64,000 nt of DNA from JALORV01 sp963702595 (GCA_963702595.1 CAVPDC010000013.1:310001-374000); one strand, 5' to 3'; positions 18,201 through 26,613 are shown, numbered from the stretch's first letter. A program made the numbers and translations. The notes: generated by a model not told the origin, from the letters alone.

Positions 18201-19152
18201 TGTCGACGGTGAAGGCCGGCCGCGCATCGTCAGCGACGTCGACGCCTGCGAGGTGATCCTGCAGCTCGCCCCGGAGACGAACGGCCACGTTGCGGTGAAG
18301 GCGTGGGAGGCCCTCTCCAAGATCACCGGCCGCGAGCACGCGCACCTGGCATTGCACCGCGAGGACGAGAAGATCCGCTACCGCGACGTGCTGGCGCAGC
18401 CGCGCAAGATCATTTCGTCACCGACGTGGTCGGGGCTCGAAAGCGAGAAGGTCTCGTACAACGCCGGCTACACCAATGTGCACGAGCTGATTCCGTGGCG
18501 CACGCTGACCGGCCGCCAGCAGTTCTACCAGGATCATCCCTGGATGATCGCGTTCGGCGAAGGCTTCTCGAGCTATCGCCCGCCGGTCGATCTCAAGACC
18601 ACATCGGGCATCCACAACATCAAGCCGAACGGCAACCCGGAGATCCTGCTCAACTTCATCACGCCGCACCAGAAGTGGGGCATCCACTCCACCTACACCG
18701 ATAACCTGATGATGTTGACGCTAAACCGCGGCGGCCCGGTCGTCTGGCTCAGCGAGGACGATGCGAAGAAGGCGGGGATCGAAGACAACGACTGGATCGA
18801 GATCTTCAACATCAATGGCGCGATTGCCGCGCGCGCGGTGGTCAGCCAGCGTGTGTACCCCGGCATGACGATGATGTACCACGCGCAGGAAAAGATCATC
18901 AACACGCCGGGCTCGGAGATCACCGGCGTCAGGGGCGGCATCCACAACTCGGTCACGCGCATCGTCACCAAGCCGACACACATGATCGGCGGCTACGCGC
19001 AGCTGTCGTATGGCTTCAACTACTACGGGACGATCGGCACCAACCGTGACGAGTTCGTCGTCGTACGCAAGATGAAGAAGGTCGACTGGCTCGACACGCC
19101 GCGCGATGACTATCTCGCCAAGGCGTTCCAGTCGCAGGGCGAGAACCCCTAA
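15295..19152 (+). CDS. narG: Respiratory nitrate reductase alpha subunit NarG
   Basis: The 1285-residue catalytic Mo-bisMGD subunit, which reduces nitrate to nitrite on the cytoplasmic face. The FS0 cluster region (HGVNCTGSCSWK ... PRGCARG) carries the His/Cys ligands. The Mo ligand Asp is in SNVPQTRTPDAHF. Strong matches continue to the C-terminal MIGGYAQLSYGFNYYG region. It starts at ATG 15295, 22 bp after narK2. Length exceeds the E. coli protein (1247), largely because of a Gly/Pro-rich insert between KEFYF and YFDDYARRYTD, encoded by a palindromic GC-rich element (16258-16348) and described separately. The reading frame is intact across it. It assembles with NarH and NarI and is matured by NarJ. 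Confidence 0.97.
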   Translation: MSHFLDRLTHFTLPKEEFANGHGVATGEDRTWEDAYRNRWSHDKIVRSTHGVNCTGSCSWKIYVKGGIVTWETQQTDYPRTRADLPNHEPRGCARGASYSWYLYSANRLKYPMVRGRLLERWREALAVTKSPVDAWASIVENPEARRDYQKVRGMGGFVRSSWEEVNQLIAAANVYTIKTHGPDRVIGFSPIPAMSMVSYAAGSRYLSLIGGVCMSFYDWYCDLPPASPQIWGEQTDVPESADWYNSTYIIAWGSNVPQTRTPDAHFFTEVRYKGAKTVAVTPDYSEVAKLADLWMHPKQGTDAALAMAMGHVVLKEFYFGGSSGPLPNDRTPAGGGPPAGGPAGLRPRSAYFDDYARRYTDLPLLLRLDETTLADGTRVMAPGRYVRASDFADKLGQDNNPEWKSVAFDAAGQVVVPNGSIGFRWGPEGRADAGKWNLESKEGRNDADVKLKLSVLEESQKHEIIEVAFPYFAGANTPHFPNNSQQGELNRAKVPAVRLRLGDGTEALVATVFDLQAAQYGIDRGLGSGAKDYNDNAPYTPAWQEKITGVPRDQVITVARQFADNADKTHGKSMIIIGAAMNHWYHADMNYRGVINLLMLCGCVGQSGGGWAHYVGQEKLRPQTGWTALAFALDWIRPPRQQNSTSFFYAHTDQWRYEKLGVEEVLSPLADKKAFGGSFIDYNVRAERMGWLPSAPQLKTNPLKVVKDAQVAGLDPKDYVVRALKDGSLQMSCEDPDAPQNWPRNLFVWRSNLLGSSGKGHEYFCKHLLGTENGVQGKDLGKDEAKPTEVAWHAQAPEGKLDLLVTLDFRMSTTCLYSDIVLPTASWYEKNDLNTSDMHPFIHPLSAAVDPVWQSRSDWEIYKGFAKAFSEVCVGHLGVEKEIVLTPLMHDTPAELAQPLDVKEWKKGQCELIPGKTAPQIAVVERDFPNVYKRFTSLGPLMAKAGNGGKGIGWNTQTEVQQLGELNGVDGEGRPRIVSDVDACEVILQLAPETNGHVAVKAWEALSKITGREHAHLALHREDEKIRYRDVLAQPRKIISSPTWSGLESEKVSYNAGYTNVHELIPWRTLTGRQQFYQDHPWMIAFGEGFSSYRPPVDLKTTSGIHNIKPNGNPEILLNFITPHQKWGIHSTYTDNLMMLTLNRGGPVVWLSEDDAKKAGIEDNDWIEIFNINGAIAARAVVSQRVYPGMTMMYHAQEKIINTPGSEITGVRGGIHNSVTRIVTKPTHMIGGYAQLSYGFNYYGTIGTNRDEFVVVRKMKKVDWLDTPRDDYLAKAFQSQGENP
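16258..16348. repeat. Palindromic GC-rich element inserted in frame in narG
   Basis: About 90 bp of nested palindromes inside narG. GGGAGC (16258-16263) pairs with GCTCCC (16272-16277); CCCCCGCGGGGG (16289-16300) and the 16303-16322 segment (GGGCCGCC then its reverse complement arms, 20 bp) are each perfect palindromes; a GCTCCGCC at 16341-16348 is a near inverted copy of GGCGGGAGC at the left edge. It adds about 25 residues of Gly/Pro/Arg-rich sequence at a position where NarG proteins I know have a short loop. Its left part resembles the right arm of the element upstream of rng (35820-35846): 24 of 27 bases with one gap. Confidence 0.7.
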
Positions 19153-19179
19153 TCCACGCCGATCCGACAGGAGCTGAAC

Positions 19180-20703
19180 ATGAAAGTACGCGCACAGATC
19201 GGCATGGTGCTGAATCTCGACAAGTGCATCGGCTGCCACACCTGCAGCGTCACCTGCAAGAACGTCTGGACCAGCCGGCCGGGCGTCGAGTACGCCTGGT
19301 TCAACAACGTCGAGACCAAGCCCGGTATTGGTTACCCCAAGGAATGGGAGAACCAGGACAGGTGGAACGGCGGCTGGATCCGCAAGTCCGACGGCTCGAT
19401 CGTCCCGCGCCAGGGCGGCAAGTGGCAGCTGCTGATGAAGATCTTTGCCAACCCCAATTTGCCGGAGATCGACGACTACTACGAGCCATTCACGTTCGAC
19501 TACGACCACCTGCATTCGGCGCCCGAGATGAAGGCGGCGCCGACCGCGCGCCCGCGTTCGCTGATCACCGGCCAGCGGATGGAGAAGATCGAGTGGGGCC
19601 CGAATTGGGAGGAGATCCTCGGCGGCGAGTTCTCCAAGCGCAGCAAGGATCGGAACTTCGACGACATCCAGAAGGAGATCTACGGCCAGTTCGAGAACAC
19701 CTTCATGATGTACCTGCCGCGGTTGTGCGAGCACTGCCTCAATCCGACGTGCGTCGCGAGCTGCCCGTCGGGCTCGATCTACAAGCGAGAGGAAGACGGC
19801 ATCGTGCTGATCGACCAGGACAAGTGCCGCGGCTGGCGCATGTGCGTGTCGGGCTGTCCGTACAAGAAGATTTACTACAACTGGAAGAGCGGCAAGGCCG
19901 AGAAGTGCATATTCTGCTACCCGCGCATCGAGGCGGGCCAGCCGACCGTGTGCAGCGAGACCTGTGTGGGCCGCATCCGCTACCTCGGCGTACTGCTGTA
20001 TGACGCCGACCGCATCGAGGAGGCCGCGAGCACCGAGCACGACAGGAACCTGTACTCGGCGCAGCTCGGGATCTTCCTCGATCCGAACGATCCGCGCGTG
20101 ATCGAGCAGGCGCGCGCGGACGGCATTCCCGAGGCCTGGCTTGCTGCCGCCAAGACCTCACCGGTCTACAAGATGGCGGTGGACTGGCGCGTCGCGTTGC
20201 CGCTGCACCCCGAGTACCGCACGCTGCCGATGGTCTGGTACATCCCGCCACTGTCGCCGGTCACCTCGCGCGCACAGGCGGGCGAAATCGGTATGAACGG
20301 CGAACTGCCCGACGTGCGCAGCCTGCGCATTCCGCTGAAGTACCTCGCCAACCTGCTGACCGCGGGCGACGAGGAGCCGGTGGCGCGCGCGCTCGAACGG
20401 ATGATGGCGATGCGTGTCTTCATGCGCAGCCGCCACGTCGATGGCGTCGACAAGCCTGCCGTGCTCGAGCGCGTCGGCCTGACGCGTTCCGAGGTCGAGG
20501 ACATGTACCGAGTGATGGCGATCGCAAATTACGAGGACCGCTTCGTGATCCCGACGACGCATCGCGAATATGCCGAAAACGCGTTCAACGTGCGCGGCGG
20601 CTGCGGATTTTCCTTCGGTAACGGTTGCAGCGAGGGCGTTAGCGAGACGAGCCTTTTCGGCAGCGAAAAGAAACGTACGATCCCCATCAAGGCGACGGTG
20701 TGA
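19180..20703 (+). CDS. narH: Respiratory nitrate reductase beta subunit NarH
   Basis: A 507-residue iron-sulfur subunit carrying electrons from NarI to NarG. The four cluster motifs are visible: CIGCHTCSVTCKNVW near the N-terminus, CEHCLNPTCVASCP, CRGWRMCVSGCP and CIFCYP...CSETCVGR. In the third motif Trp replaces one Cys, as expected for the 3Fe-4S cluster. It starts at ATG 19180, 27 bp after narG with GACAGGAG upstream. The stop overlaps a possible GTG start of narJ at 20700, though the ATG at 20706 is the likelier narJ start. Confidence 0.97.
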   Translation: MKVRAQIGMVLNLDKCIGCHTCSVTCKNVWTSRPGVEYAWFNNVETKPGIGYPKEWENQDRWNGGWIRKSDGSIVPRQGGKWQLLMKIFANPNLPEIDDYYEPFTFDYDHLHSAPEMKAAPTARPRSLITGQRMEKIEWGPNWEEILGGEFSKRSKDRNFDDIQKEIYGQFENTFMMYLPRLCEHCLNPTCVASCPSGSIYKREEDGIVLIDQDKCRGWRMCVSGCPYKKIYYNWKSGKAEKCIFCYPRIEAGQPTVCSETCVGRIRYLGVLLYDADRIEEAASTEHDRNLYSAQLGIFLDPNDPRVIEQARADGIPEAWLAAAKTSPVYKMAVDWRVALPLHPEYRTLPMVWYIPPLSPVTSRAQAGEIGMNGELPDVRSLRIPLKYLANLLTAGDEEPVARALERMMAMRVFMRSRHVDGVDKPAVLERVGLTRSEVEDMYRVMAIANYEDRFVIPTTHREYAENAFNVRGGCGFSFGNGCSEGVSETSLFGSEKKRTIPIKATV

Positions 20704-20705
20704 CG

Positions 20706-21404
20706 ATGAAGCCCTTCGACTCCGCCCCACCGAAAATGACGCATACGCTGCGCGCACTGGCCTGGCTGCTGCGCTACCCGGATGCCGAGCTGCGCGCTCT
20801 GCTTCCGCAGTTGCGCGACGCGCTGCGCGCAGAGGCTGCGCTCGACTCCGGTCGGCTGGACGAGCTGGACGCGCTGGTCGGCCAGCTTCTCGGCACCGCT
20901 CCCCTACGCACCGAAGCCGAGTATGTCGAGATCTTCGACCGCGGCCGCCGCACGGCACTGCATTTGTTCGAGCACGTGCACGGCGACAGCCGCGACCGGG
21001 GGCCCGCGATGGTCGACCTGGCGCAGACCTACGAACGTGCCGGCCTGCATCTTGCGCCGGGAGAGCTGCCCGACTACCTGCCGGCCGTACTCGAGTTCGC
21101 CAGCACGCAGCCGCCGGCCCAGGCGCGCGAGTTTCTCCGCGAAATTGCCCATGTCGTGCGTGCGATCTTCAGCGCATTACTGGAGCGCCAGAGCCCCTAC
21201 GCCAGCGTGCTGGCGGCGGTGCTCGACCTGGCGGGCGAGCGCGCCGAACGAGTCGCTCTTCCGACTGAACCGGCGATCGATGAGATTTGGGCCGAGCCCG
21301 AGGCCTTCAGCGGATGCAGCTCCCAGGGCCAGTCGCGCCCGAACGAAGCGCAGCCCGTCCACATCGTCCGCCCCGCCCGAGCGCCGCATCGCACGGCCGC
21401 CTGA
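20706..21404 (+). CDS. narJ: Nitrate reductase molybdenum cofactor assembly chaperone NarJ
   Basis: A 232-residue all-helical TorD-family chaperone that binds apo-NarG and directs Mo-cofactor and FS0 insertion before membrane attachment to NarI; it is not part of the mature enzyme. Recognisable segments are RALAWLLRYPDAELRALLP at the N-terminus, YVEIFDRGRRTALHLFEHVHGDSRDRG and LPDYLPAVLEF. ATG 20706 gives MKPFDSAPP; GTG 20700 two codons upstream would overlap the narH stop. The last 40 residues are not conserved. It lies between narH and narI, as in all nar operons of this type. Confidence 0.93.
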   Translation: MKPFDSAPPKMTHTLRALAWLLRYPDAELRALLPQLRDALRAEAALDSGRLDELDALVGQLLGTAPLRTEAEYVEIFDRGRRTALHLFEHVHGDSRDRGPAMVDLAQTYERAGLHLAPGELPDYLPAVLEFASTQPPAQAREFLREIAHVVRAIFSALLERQSPYASVLAAVLDLAGERAERVALPTEPAIDEIWAEPEAFSGCSSQGQSRPNEAQPVHIVRPARAPHRTAA

Positions 21405-21414
21405 GGAGACCGCC

Positions 21415-22140
21415 ATGACCCTGCTCAACAATTTCTTCTTCAACGTCTATCCCTACATCTGCCTGGCGTTCTTCTTCATGGGCAGCCTGGCTCGCTTCGA
21501 CCGCGACCAGTACACGTGGAAGAGTGACTCCTCGCAAATGCTGCGCGCGAAACAGCTGCGCTGGGGCAGCAATCTGTTCCACATCGGCATCCTGTTCCTG
21601 CTGTTCGGACATACCGTTGGCCTGCTGACGCCGCACTGGGTCTACGAGCCGTTCATCACTGCTCCGACCAAGCAACTCTTCGCCATCGTCTCCGGCGGCA
21701 TCGCGGGAACGATGTGCTTCATCGGGCTGACGATGCTGCTGCACCGCCGGATGTTTGATCCTCGTATCCGCCTGACCAGCCACCGCACCGATCTCGCGAT
21801 CCTGATCATCCTGTGGATCCAGCTGCTGCTCGGGCTGATCACGCTGCCGCTGTCCTACGCGCATCGCGTCGACGCGCACGCGATGCTGGTCCTCTCCGCC
21901 TACCTGCAGGGTGTGGCGACGTTACGTCCTGACGCCAACCTGCTGACCGAGATCGCCTGGCCGTTCAAGGTGCACATGGTGCTCGGCATGACGATCTTCC
22001 TGCTGCTGCCGTTCAGCCGACTGGTGCATGTGTGGAGCGGGCTTGCCTCGATCGCCTATGTCTTCCGGCCCTACCAGATCGTGCGGTCGCGCCGGTTGAA
22101 TGTGCCGGCCGGACAGAACCTGCCGAGCAAGGCCGCGTGA
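21415..22140 (+). CDS. narI: Respiratory nitrate reductase gamma subunit NarI
   Basis: A 241-residue, five-helix cytochrome b that oxidises quinol at the periplasmic side and anchors NarGH. The haem ligands His56 (NLFHIG) and His66 (FGHTVG) fall at the same residue numbers as in E. coli; the second pair is in KVHMVLG and RLVHVWS near the C-terminus. ATG 21415 follows TGAGGAG at 8-13 bases. The internal longer reading from 20782 is an artefact of another frame of narJ. The stop TGA shares its A with the ATG of the parvulin gene (TGATG). Confidence 0.96.
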   Translation: MTLLNNFFFNVYPYICLAFFFMGSLARFDRDQYTWKSDSSQMLRAKQLRWGSNLFHIGILFLLFGHTVGLLTPHWVYEPFITAPTKQLFAIVSGGIAGTMCFIGLTMLLHRRMFDPRIRLTSHRTDLAILIILWIQLLLGLITLPLSYAHRVDAHAMLVLSAYLQGVATLRPDANLLTEIAWPFKVHMVLGMTIFLLLPFSRLVHVWSGLASIAYVFRPYQIVRSRRLNVPAGQNLPSKAA

Positions 22141-22934
22141 TGCTCGCAACAGCCCGACTCCCGGCGGCGTCCGCCCGGCCGCGTGTTAATGGTGTCGACC
22201 TCGCGGATGTCGGCGAAGTGCTGACGCCGAACGAACTGCGCAGCCGCGCCAACGTCGAACTGTTGCGCCAGGCCGCGATCGATGCGGGACTGCTCGACAA
22301 GGACGATACAGCGCCCACCCGCGGGGCGATCAGCGAGGCCGCCTCCGATGCGATCGAAGCACTGCTCGAACGAGAACTGGTGAGACCGGAGGCCGACGAG
22401 ACGACCTGCCGGCGCTATCATGCCGCCAATGCCAATCGCTACGCCGTCGGTGAACAGGTGCAGCTGCGTCACGTGCTTTTCGCTGTGACCCCCGGCGTCG
22501 ATATCGACGCCCTGCGCAAGCGCGCCGAGGCCTGCCTGATCGATCTCCGGGCGCGCACGCACGGCGAGGTCGATCGCTTCCCCACTGCCGCAGCCCAGCT
22601 GTCGAACTGCCCGAGCGGTCAGGACGGCGGTCAGCTGGGCTGGCTGACAGCGTCGGAATGCGCTCCCGAACTGGCGCGTGAGATCTTCGGCCAGCCCGAA
22701 GTCGGCGTGCTGCCGCGCCTGGTCCGTAGCCGCTTCGGCCTGCATGTCGTCGAAGTTCTGGCCCGCGAACCCGGCACCGTTCCACCGTACGAAGCGGTGC
22801 GGACGGCCGTGCGGCAGACGCTCGAACGGCAGGCCTACGCGACCGCGTTGCGGCAATATCTGCAACTGCTGGCCGGACGCACTAGCGTCGAGGGCGTTGA
22901 TCTCGACGCCGCCAGCACGCCGCTGGTGCAGTAA
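22140..22934 (+). CDS. Parvulin-type peptidyl-prolyl cis-trans isomerase (nar operon)
   Basis: A 264-residue PpiC/NifM-like protein with no obvious signal peptide. The N-terminal half is a helical SurA/NifM-like region. The parvulin domain (about 120-215) shows VQLRHVLFAV, QLSNCPSGQDGGQLGWL, and SRFGLHVVEVL. It starts at ATG 22140, overlapping the narI stop. This gene is a regular fifth member of betaproteobacterial narGHJI operons, and it probably assists folding of a nitrate reductase subunit in the cytoplasm (inference from context and from the NifM analogy). Confidence 0.85.
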   Translation: MLATARLPAASARPRVNGVDLADVGEVLTPNELRSRANVELLRQAAIDAGLLDKDDTAPTRGAISEAASDAIEALLERELVRPEADETTCRRYHAANANRYAVGEQVQLRHVLFAVTPGVDIDALRKRAEACLIDLRARTHGEVDRFPTAAAQLSNCPSGQDGGQLGWLTASECAPELAREIFGQPEVGVLPRLVRSRFGLHVVEVLAREPGTVPPYEAVRTAVRQTLERQAYATALRQYLQLLAGRTSVEGVDLDAASTPLVQ

Positions 22935-22952
22935 TACAGGCGGGCCTGGCCC

Positions 22953-23648
22953 ATGCCCGACGAACTGCTCGAGCGGTTGCGGCGCTTCAAGGAGGATGCG
23001 TTTCCGCAGTACCGTGCGCAGTTCAGGCAGCTCGTCGACGACGGCCAGCAACCGCTGACGCTTTTCATCGGCTGCAGCGATTCGCGGATCGTCCCGTACC
23101 TGCTCACGGGCGCCGGCCCCGGCGAGCTCTTCATCGTCCGCAATGTCGGAGCTTTCGTGCCGCCGTACGACCAGTCGCACGGCTTTCATGGAACGGCGGC
23201 GGCGATCGAGTTTGCGGTGCTCAACCTCGACGTGAAGCGCATCGTCGTCTGCGGCCACACTCACTGCGGTGCGATCCGCGCCCTGTACGGGGAGGTGCCC
23301 CCCGCGGCGCAGAACCTTACGCGTTGGCTGGACCTCGGCCGCGAAGCGACGCTGCCTATCGCCGATCCCGGCCCGGAAGTCCTGCGCCGCACGGAGCAAC
23401 GCGCGATCGTGCTGCAGCTCGAGCGACTGATGGACTACCCGATGGTGCGTGAACGGGTGGAGGCCGGCTCGCTGACCCTGCACGGTTGGCACTACGTCAT
23501 CGAGGACGGCGAAGTCCACGTATTCGACGTCCGACGCGGTGGCTTCGTGCCGGCCTCGCAGGCGGACAACTCCGGTACCGGACCGTATGTCCCGCACGAT
23601 CCAGTCACCCACCTAGACGCCAGCGGCATACCCACGGCTGGCGACTGA
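22953..23648 (+). CDS. Beta-class carbonic anhydrase
   Basis: A 231-residue cytoplasmic zinc enzyme catalysing CO2 + H2O to bicarbonate. Zinc ligands and catalytic residues are in IGCSDSRIVP (Cys, then Asp-Arg dyad) and CGHTHCGAIRA (His, Cys). The GGTAAAIEFAVL-like segment reads HGTAAAIEFAVLNL. Spacing from the parvulin gene is 18 bp, so it is probably cotranscribed with the nitrate operon. Carbonic anhydrases are often found with nitrate or cyanate genes; the link here may be bicarbonate supply or pH balance, which the sequence does not show. Confidence 0.9.
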   Translation: MPDELLERLRRFKEDAFPQYRAQFRQLVDDGQQPLTLFIGCSDSRIVPYLLTGAGPGELFIVRNVGAFVPPYDQSHGFHGTAAAIEFAVLNLDVKRIVVCGHTHCGAIRALYGEVPPAAQNLTRWLDLGREATLPIADPGPEVLRRTEQRAIVLQLERLMDYPMVRERVEAGSLTLHGWHYVIEDGEVHVFDVRRGGFVPASQADNSGTGPYVPHDPVTHLDASGIPTAGD

Positions 23649-23655
23649 AGCCAGC

Positions 23656-24966
23656 GTGAAGCCGATCCCGATCCACGCCAGCCGCGCGCCGATTCAAGAG
23701 GTGCACGCGGCTGCCAGTCGCCTGGGGACCTTGTCGCTGCACAACCTGCTGCTCGCGCCGCACCGTCTCGCGTTCTTCGCGGGCACGCTGATGCTCGTGC
23801 TGGTGTCGCTGGCCTGGACGTGGGTGCTCGGCGCTCCACACGTCGGGCCCAACATGGTCACCACCCTGCCGCCGCCGATTGCGCACGCGTTCATCTTTGC
23901 GGCCGCGTATATGCCGCTCTTCATCGCGGGATTCATGTACACGGCCGGACCGCGCTGGCTGCAGGTGCCGGCTCCGACGGCCGCGCAGTTGCGCTGGCCC
24001 GTCCGGCTGCACATTGCAGGTGTCGCGCTGCTGCTCGTGGGGACAATCCGCGACCCAGGCATCGCGGCGTTCGGCGCTCTGCTGCTGGCGATCGCGTGGA
24101 CGGCTGTCGGTGTCGGGTTCGCCTCGTTGGTGCGCGCCAGCCGCGTTGCCGACCGGCTGCACGCGCGCTGCGTCGCCGCCTTCTGGATGGTCGGGATTTC
24201 CGCCGCGCTGCTGTTCGCCGCCGCGCTCGGTACGCACCACCTGGGGGCGGCGAGTCTCGCCGCCTGGCTGCTGCTCTTCGCGTCGGTGATTCCGATTACT
24301 GCGACCGTCGCGCATCGCGTGCTTCCCTTCTTCACGTCGAACGCCATCACCGGCGTCTTCCCCTGGCGCCCGAACCGGGTACTGGCATTGGTGCTCATCG
24401 CGGTGGCGGCCTTCGGCACGCTGCAGCTTGGAACGCGCGTTGGCGCGCTCGGCGCGCGCGGCCAGGCCTGGGCAACCATTGCACTGCTCGGACCGGGTGC
24501 GATCGCGCTCGGTGCACTCGCCGTCCGCTGGGGACTGGTTCAGAGCCTGCGGAGTCCGTCGCAGCGCCTGCTTGCAATGCTGCATCTGGCCTTCGCCTGG
24601 CTCCCGCTGGCGCTGGCACTCGCCTGCGCCGATGCCGCACTGCGCATTGGCGCAGGGGAAAGTGCGGGGCTGGGGCTCGCACCCGTGCATGCACTGACAC
24701 TCGGCATGCTCGGCAGCCTGCTGTTCGCAATGGCCACCCGCATTGTCTGCGGCCACGGTGGCATCGCACTCGTCGCCGACAAAGTTGTATGGCGTATGTT
24801 CTGGCTGCTGCAGGTGGCGGTGCTGCTGCGCATCGCCGCGCCCCTGGACCCCGGCACCGCCCTGCCGCTGGCGGCAGCCACGCTCTGGACCGTGGTGTGG
24901 ATCGCGTGGGCGCTACGCTATTTGCCAGTGATGCTCCGACCCAGCGCGGACACCCGCACCGGATGA
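23656..24966 (+). CDS. nnrS: NnrS family membrane protein
   Basis: A 436-residue, 12-helix haem/copper-binding membrane protein associated with tolerance to nitric oxide in denitrifiers. The recognised NnrS blocks are PHRLAFFAGTLML, MPLFIAGFMYTAGPRWL, VAHRVLPFFTSNAI and MATRIVCGHGG. It starts with GTG at 23656, 7 bp after the carbonic anhydrase stop. Its position after narGHJI and before a hemerythrin gene supports a role in relieving NO stress formed during nitrate respiration. Confidence 0.9.
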   Translation: MKPIPIHASRAPIQEVHAAASRLGTLSLHNLLLAPHRLAFFAGTLMLVLVSLAWTWVLGAPHVGPNMVTTLPPPIAHAFIFAAAYMPLFIAGFMYTAGPRWLQVPAPTAAQLRWPVRLHIAGVALLLVGTIRDPGIAAFGALLLAIAWTAVGVGFASLVRASRVADRLHARCVAAFWMVGISAALLFAAALGTHHLGAASLAAWLLLFASVIPITATVAHRVLPFFTSNAITGVFPWRPNRVLALVLIAVAAFGTLQLGTRVGALGARGQAWATIALLGPGAIALGALAVRWGLVQSLRSPSQRLLAMLHLAFAWLPLALALACADAALRIGAGESAGLGLAPVHALTLGMLGSLLFAMATRIVCGHGGIALVADKVVWRMFWLLQVAVLLRIAAPLDPGTALPLAAATLWTVVWIAWALRYLPVMLRPSADTRTG

Positions 24967-25009
24967 TCCTGTTCACACAGGCGCACAGCTCGCTTTCACG
25001 GAAGATGCG

Positions 25010-25573
25010 ATGACCGCGACGATCCAGTTCCGCTCGCCTGCCGGCGGCTTCGACGAGCCGCTCGAGCTTTGGCTCGCCTGTCACGAGCGGGTGCAGCGCT
25101 TCTGCAACCTGCTAGAACGGGTGCGGGAACACGTCGAAAGGCACGGTGCCAACGCCGAGGCCGCCGAGTCGGCGACCTCGATCCGGCGCTATTTCAACGA
25201 AGCGGCACCGCGCCACCATGCGGACGAGGAGATCGATCTCTTCCCGCGCCTGCTGATGCGGCTCGACGAGCAGGCAACGGGGATCGACGCGGACGAGGCA
25301 TCGCGCGTTCGATCTGCGATCGGCGTCCTGACTGCCGAGCATCGCGCCAATGAAGTCCTCTGGGCCGCACTCGACGCCTCGCTCGCCCGTATCGCGCGAG
25401 GCGAGGCGGCCGGGCTCGACGCAGCCGGGGTCGAGGCGTTCAGCCTCACCTACCGCCAGCACATCGAAGTGGAAGAGTCCGTCGTGATGCCCGCCATGCA
25501 GCGCCACTTCAGCGCCACGGACTGGAACGAAGTCGGCGCTGCCATGGCAATGCGCCGCGGCGTTACGACCTGA
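25010..25573 (+). CDS. Hemerythrin HHE domain protein
   Basis: A 187-residue soluble four-helix di-iron protein. Candidate ligands are His in LACHERVQRFC, HHADEEIDLFPRL (H..E), AEHRANE and the C-terminal YRQHIEVEESVVMP. The pattern fits the HHE cation-binding family that includes YtfE/RIC and NO-responsive hemerythrins. It starts at ATG 25010, 43 bp after nnrS. Context points to NO or O2 sensing, storage, or repair of Fe-S centres in the nitrate respiration cluster. It ends 24 bp before a convergent gene. Confidence 0.85.
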   Translation: MTATIQFRSPAGGFDEPLELWLACHERVQRFCNLLERVREHVERHGANAEAAESATSIRRYFNEAAPRHHADEEIDLFPRLLMRLDEQATGIDADEASRVRSAIGVLTAEHRANEVLWAALDASLARIARGEAAGLDAAGVEAFSLTYRQHIEVEESVVMPAMQRHFSATDWNEVGAAMAMRRGVTT

Positions 25574-25597
25574 GCACCGGCGCGCTACAGGTCACGA

Positions 25598-26068
25598 TCA
25601 GGCGGGCGACGAGCGGAACGCGTAAGCGCGGCCCCCGGCGAACATGTACTCGACGCGCAATACTTTCTTCGCCGAGTCGGCCAGCGCAAACCCGACCAGT
25701 TCGATCCGGTCGCCCGGCTTGAGCGGTTCCTTCAAGCCCCACGCTTCCATGCGCGACAACGGCGCGAATTCAATCTCCCAGTCGCCCGCCGCATTCGCTG
25801 GCAAGGCGGCCTTCTTCAGTAGAGCGCTGCCGTCCACGCGCTGAGACTGCGCCGGCACCGGCCGCTGGAGAAGGTCGGACGGCAGCGACAGTCCCTGCGC
25901 TACGGTCAGCACGATCTCCGCGTGCGGGTTCTGCCAGCGCACCGATTTGACGGTACCCGCCAGGTAGAGCGGCTTGTCCTGGTCGAAGCTCGACCAGCCG
26001 TGATGGGCGACCGCGGGCGCGGCGGCCAGTGCAAGACCTGTAAAGAGGAACTGACGACGATCAACCAT
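25598..26068 (-). CDS. DUF6152 family exported protein
   Basis: A 156-residue protein with a Tat-like N-terminus: RRQFLFTGLALAAAPAVA, followed by HHGWSSFDQDKPLYLAGTV, which is the start block of DUF6152. The mature part is a small beta-rich domain (SVRWQNPHAEIVL ... PGDRIELVGFALADS). ATG 26068 is preferred because AGGAG lies 8-12 bases upstream; the frame opens at 26104. It lies 22 bp downstream of a DUF6644-like membrane gene, and these two families commonly occur together. The function is unknown. Confidence 0.75.
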   Translation of the reverse strand: MVDRRQFLFTGLALAAAPAVAHHGWSSFDQDKPLYLAGTVKSVRWQNPHAEIVLTVAQGLSLPSDLLQRPVPAQSQRVDGSALLKKAALPANAAGDWEIEFAPLSRMEAWGLKEPLKPGDRIELVGFALADSAKKVLRVEYMFAGGRAYAFRSSPA

Positions 26069-26090
26069 GCAGAGACTCCTAACGCGTTGC

Positions 26091-26543
26091 TCAGACGTAC
26101 GCAATCATGCGGCCCGCAGCGATGACGGCCAACCAGATCAGTAGCGATGCACCGGCCTGCCAGCGTGCCAACCGATCCTGCCGTCGCACCGAATCCCTTG
26201 CATGAAACACGAGCGCGTTCACGCCGGCCATCAGTATCAATACCAGTTTGATGCGGAAGGCCGGGTTGGCCGCGAGTTCGGTAGCCGCCGAAATGAAGAG
26301 CAGGCTGCCGCTGGCCCCGGCGAGCACGAATGCGGCCAGTGCCGTTCGCACCGCAAGTCGTGCGAACGCTGGCAGTGGAAGCGCACGCTGCACGCCGAAC
26401 ACACGTAGTTCCAGCAGCAGCAGGCTGCCAACCAGCGCAGCGAAGGCCGCGATATGCACCGACTCGAGCACCGGATACGCCCACACTGAGCGGCGGACCA
26501 CCTCGGCCAGCGGCCAAGCTTCGATGAGGGACCAGTCGATCAC
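26091..26543 (-). CDS. DUF6644-like four-helix membrane protein
   Basis: A 150-residue protein with four predicted helices (about 24-46, 64-86, 95-112, 128-147). Motifs seen are YPVLESVHIAAFAALVGSLLLLELRVFG in the first helix and the conserved His in VFHARD. This pattern matches what I know as DUF6644 (formerly grouped with small DUF2214-like proteins). The two histidines facing the membrane could bind haem, which is speculation. It is the first gene of a two-gene unit with the DUF6152 protein. Start ATG at 26543. Confidence 0.65.
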   Translation of the reverse strand: MIDWSLIEAWPLAEVVRRSVWAYPVLESVHIAAFAALVGSLLLLELRVFGVQRALPLPAFARLAVRTALAAFVLAGASGSLLFISAATELAANPAFRIKLVLILMAGVNALVFHARDSVRRQDRLARWQAGASLLIWLAVIAAGRMIAYV

Positions 26544-26613
26544 GTCCGGCCGCGGCGGATCATGCGGTTCGCGCTATCCGGCCGCACACGTTTCGGATGG
26601 CGACACCCGCCGG

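Noticed and set aside
16330..18357. 675-codon minus-strand open frame
   Set aside because: Antisense shadow of narG in high-GC DNA.
22071..23612. 513-codon minus-strand open frame
   Set aside because: Antisense to the parvulin and carbonic anhydrase genes with shadow-like composition.
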